Below are positions 7,221 to 7,513 of a stretch of DNA of 7,513 nt, one piece after another. Source of the DNA: Elusimicrobiota bacterium (lineage in GTDB: Bacteria > Elusimicrobiota > Elusimicrobia > Elusimicrobiales > UBA9959); the NCBI GenBank assembly GCA_003500765.1, contig DNQL01000243.1, forward strand, positions 1 to 7,513. Reading direction: 5' to 3'. Position numbers and translations under genes: made by a program. Position 1 is the stretch's first letter, and every line of letters starts with the position of its first letter. Below the pieces are notes generated by a model. It was not told where the DNA came from. It searched no databases and saw only the letters and a program-made list of their open reading frames with translations.

Positions 7221-7441
7221 TTGACGGGCAAGGTTCCCTCGCCGGGCCTTCCGAAGCCACATCGGAGGCTTTCCCCAAGCGGAGCTCGGGGACCGGCACT
7301 GCCGGACGGGCATGAATGTTCGAGGCCCGAGGCGCTATGCACCCGGGCCGAGTTCGTGCCCGGCCGAGCGAAGCGCCGGGTGCATTTTAGAAAGCCGAAC
7401 CCGTGGCGGAGTGAAGGCCCGGCGAGGAAGCCTGCCCTCAG
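7221..7441. repeat. Long-range inverted repeat enclosing nested hairpins: candidate structured RNA or MITE-like element
   Basis: Bases 7237-7251 are the exact reverse complement of 7413-7427 (15 consecutive pairs). The helix continues outward past one mismatch (C7236 with A7428) through 7232-7235 with 7429-7432. With A7231 bulged it continues through 7226-7230 with 7433-7437, and with C7225 bulged through 7221-7224 with 7438-7441. That makes 28 pairs, two of them G-U. Further nested pairs lie inside: 7256-7260 with 7403-7407 and 7267-7273 with 7390-7396. Local hairpins then fill the centre: 7274-7290, 7293-7305, 7307-7329 and 7337-7385. I could not match conserved motifs of RNase P RNA, tmRNA, SRP RNA or a known riboswitch. 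No protein-like reading frame is convincing here. A non-autonomous inverted-repeat element is the main alternative; target-site duplications are not evident. The transcribed strand is unknown. Confidence 0.55.
7337..7385. repeat. 49-base imperfect palindrome (REP-like hairpin) at the core of the larger element
   Basis: The 10-base arms ATGCACCCGG (7337-7346) and CCGGGTGCAT (7376-7385) are perfect reverse complements, followed by TTTAG. A competing inner pairing exists: CCGGGC (7343-7348) with GCCCGG (7358-7363), around a 9-nt loop. The word GGCCGAG occurs twice inside (7346-7352 and 7362-7368). The shape resembles dispersed bacterial palindromic repeats, but a single copy in this window cannot show that it is repetitive. 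Confidence 0.5.
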
Positions 7442-7465
7442 CCCCGGGCATAGGTTTATTCCTGA

Positions 7466-7494
7466 TTGACGGCTTGGGCGGCGCTTTATTTAGA
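7466..7494 (+). promoter_or_regulatory. Possible sigma70-type promoter for a gene beyond the window
   Basis: TTGACG at 7466-7471 matches the -35 consensus at five of six positions. Composition then shifts from GC-rich to AT-rich. Candidate -10 hexamers are poor: TTTAGA at 7489 with a 17-nt spacer, or TAGAGT at 7491 with a 19-nt spacer. The rest of the window to 7513 is A/T-rich without an ATG start, which would suit an upstream untranslated region. This is a weak call based on pattern only. Confidence 0.25.
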
Positions 7495-7513
7495 GTTAAT
7501 AGAAAAAACGTGT

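Noticed and set aside
7412..7440. Resemblance to the SRP RNA helix 8 core
   Set aside because: The order of GG, GAGGAAG and CCTG is only loosely similar. The conserved GGAAG tetraloop context and AGCAG strand are missing, and the bases pair better with 7221-7251.
7221..7441. RNase P RNA or tmRNA
   Set aside because: Neither strand shows the conserved GAGGAAAGTCC and ACAGAACCC blocks of RNase P RNA, nor a tmRNA tag frame with a tRNA-like CCA end; the element is also too short for either.
7212..7469. 85-codon plus-strand open frame in the tail
   Set aside because: It runs through both arms of the long inverted repeat, has low-complexity Pro/Arg/Gly composition and no family resemblance or ribosome binding site.

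Overview
This GC-rich window holds one tightly packed, plus-strand housekeeping operon, then a separate exported-protein gene, then a 368-base intergenic region with strong secondary structure. The order is uppS (5' end cut off by the window) - cdsA - dxr - rseP - ispG - proS - hypothetical exported protein - structured non-coding DNA. No mobile-element protein, CRISPR array, rRNA or tRNA gene was seen.

The operon links envelope lipid synthesis to the MEP isoprenoid pathway. Dxr carries out the first committed MEP step and IspG the penultimate one. UppS condenses the resulting C5 units into undecaprenyl diphosphate, the carrier lipid for cell wall and surface polymers. CdsA makes CDP-diacylglycerol for phospholipids. 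RseP is a membrane-embedded site-2 protease. ProS charges tRNA-Pro. Junctions are 10 nt, 1 nt, 4 nt, a 1-base overlap and 13 nt, so the six genes are probably co-transcribed and partly translationally coupled. The ProRS is the archaeal/eukaryotic-like form, without the insertion domain and with a C-terminal tyrosine, and it has lost three of the four usual zinc ligands.

Organism: the order dxr-rseP-ispG-proS is known from Firmicutes and several other phyla; in Proteobacteria bamA usually follows rseP. The last gene looks like an outer-membrane or periplasmic protein, which suggests a diderm. Codon use is unusual for such GC-rich DNA: ATA is the main isoleucine codon in dxr (15 of 20). An Elusimicrobiota-like or other deep-branching diderm lineage would fit, but this is a guess from gene order and codon habit only.

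The part most worth a second look is the tail. After a terminator-like hairpin at 7164-7212, a 28-pair long-range inverted repeat (7221-7251 with 7413-7441, including 15 consecutive perfect pairs) encloses further nested pairings and four local hairpins. It could be an undescribed structured RNA or a non-autonomous palindromic (MITE/REP-like) element. A promoter-like TTGACG box and an AT-rich stretch close the window, suggesting that another transcription unit begins just beyond it.
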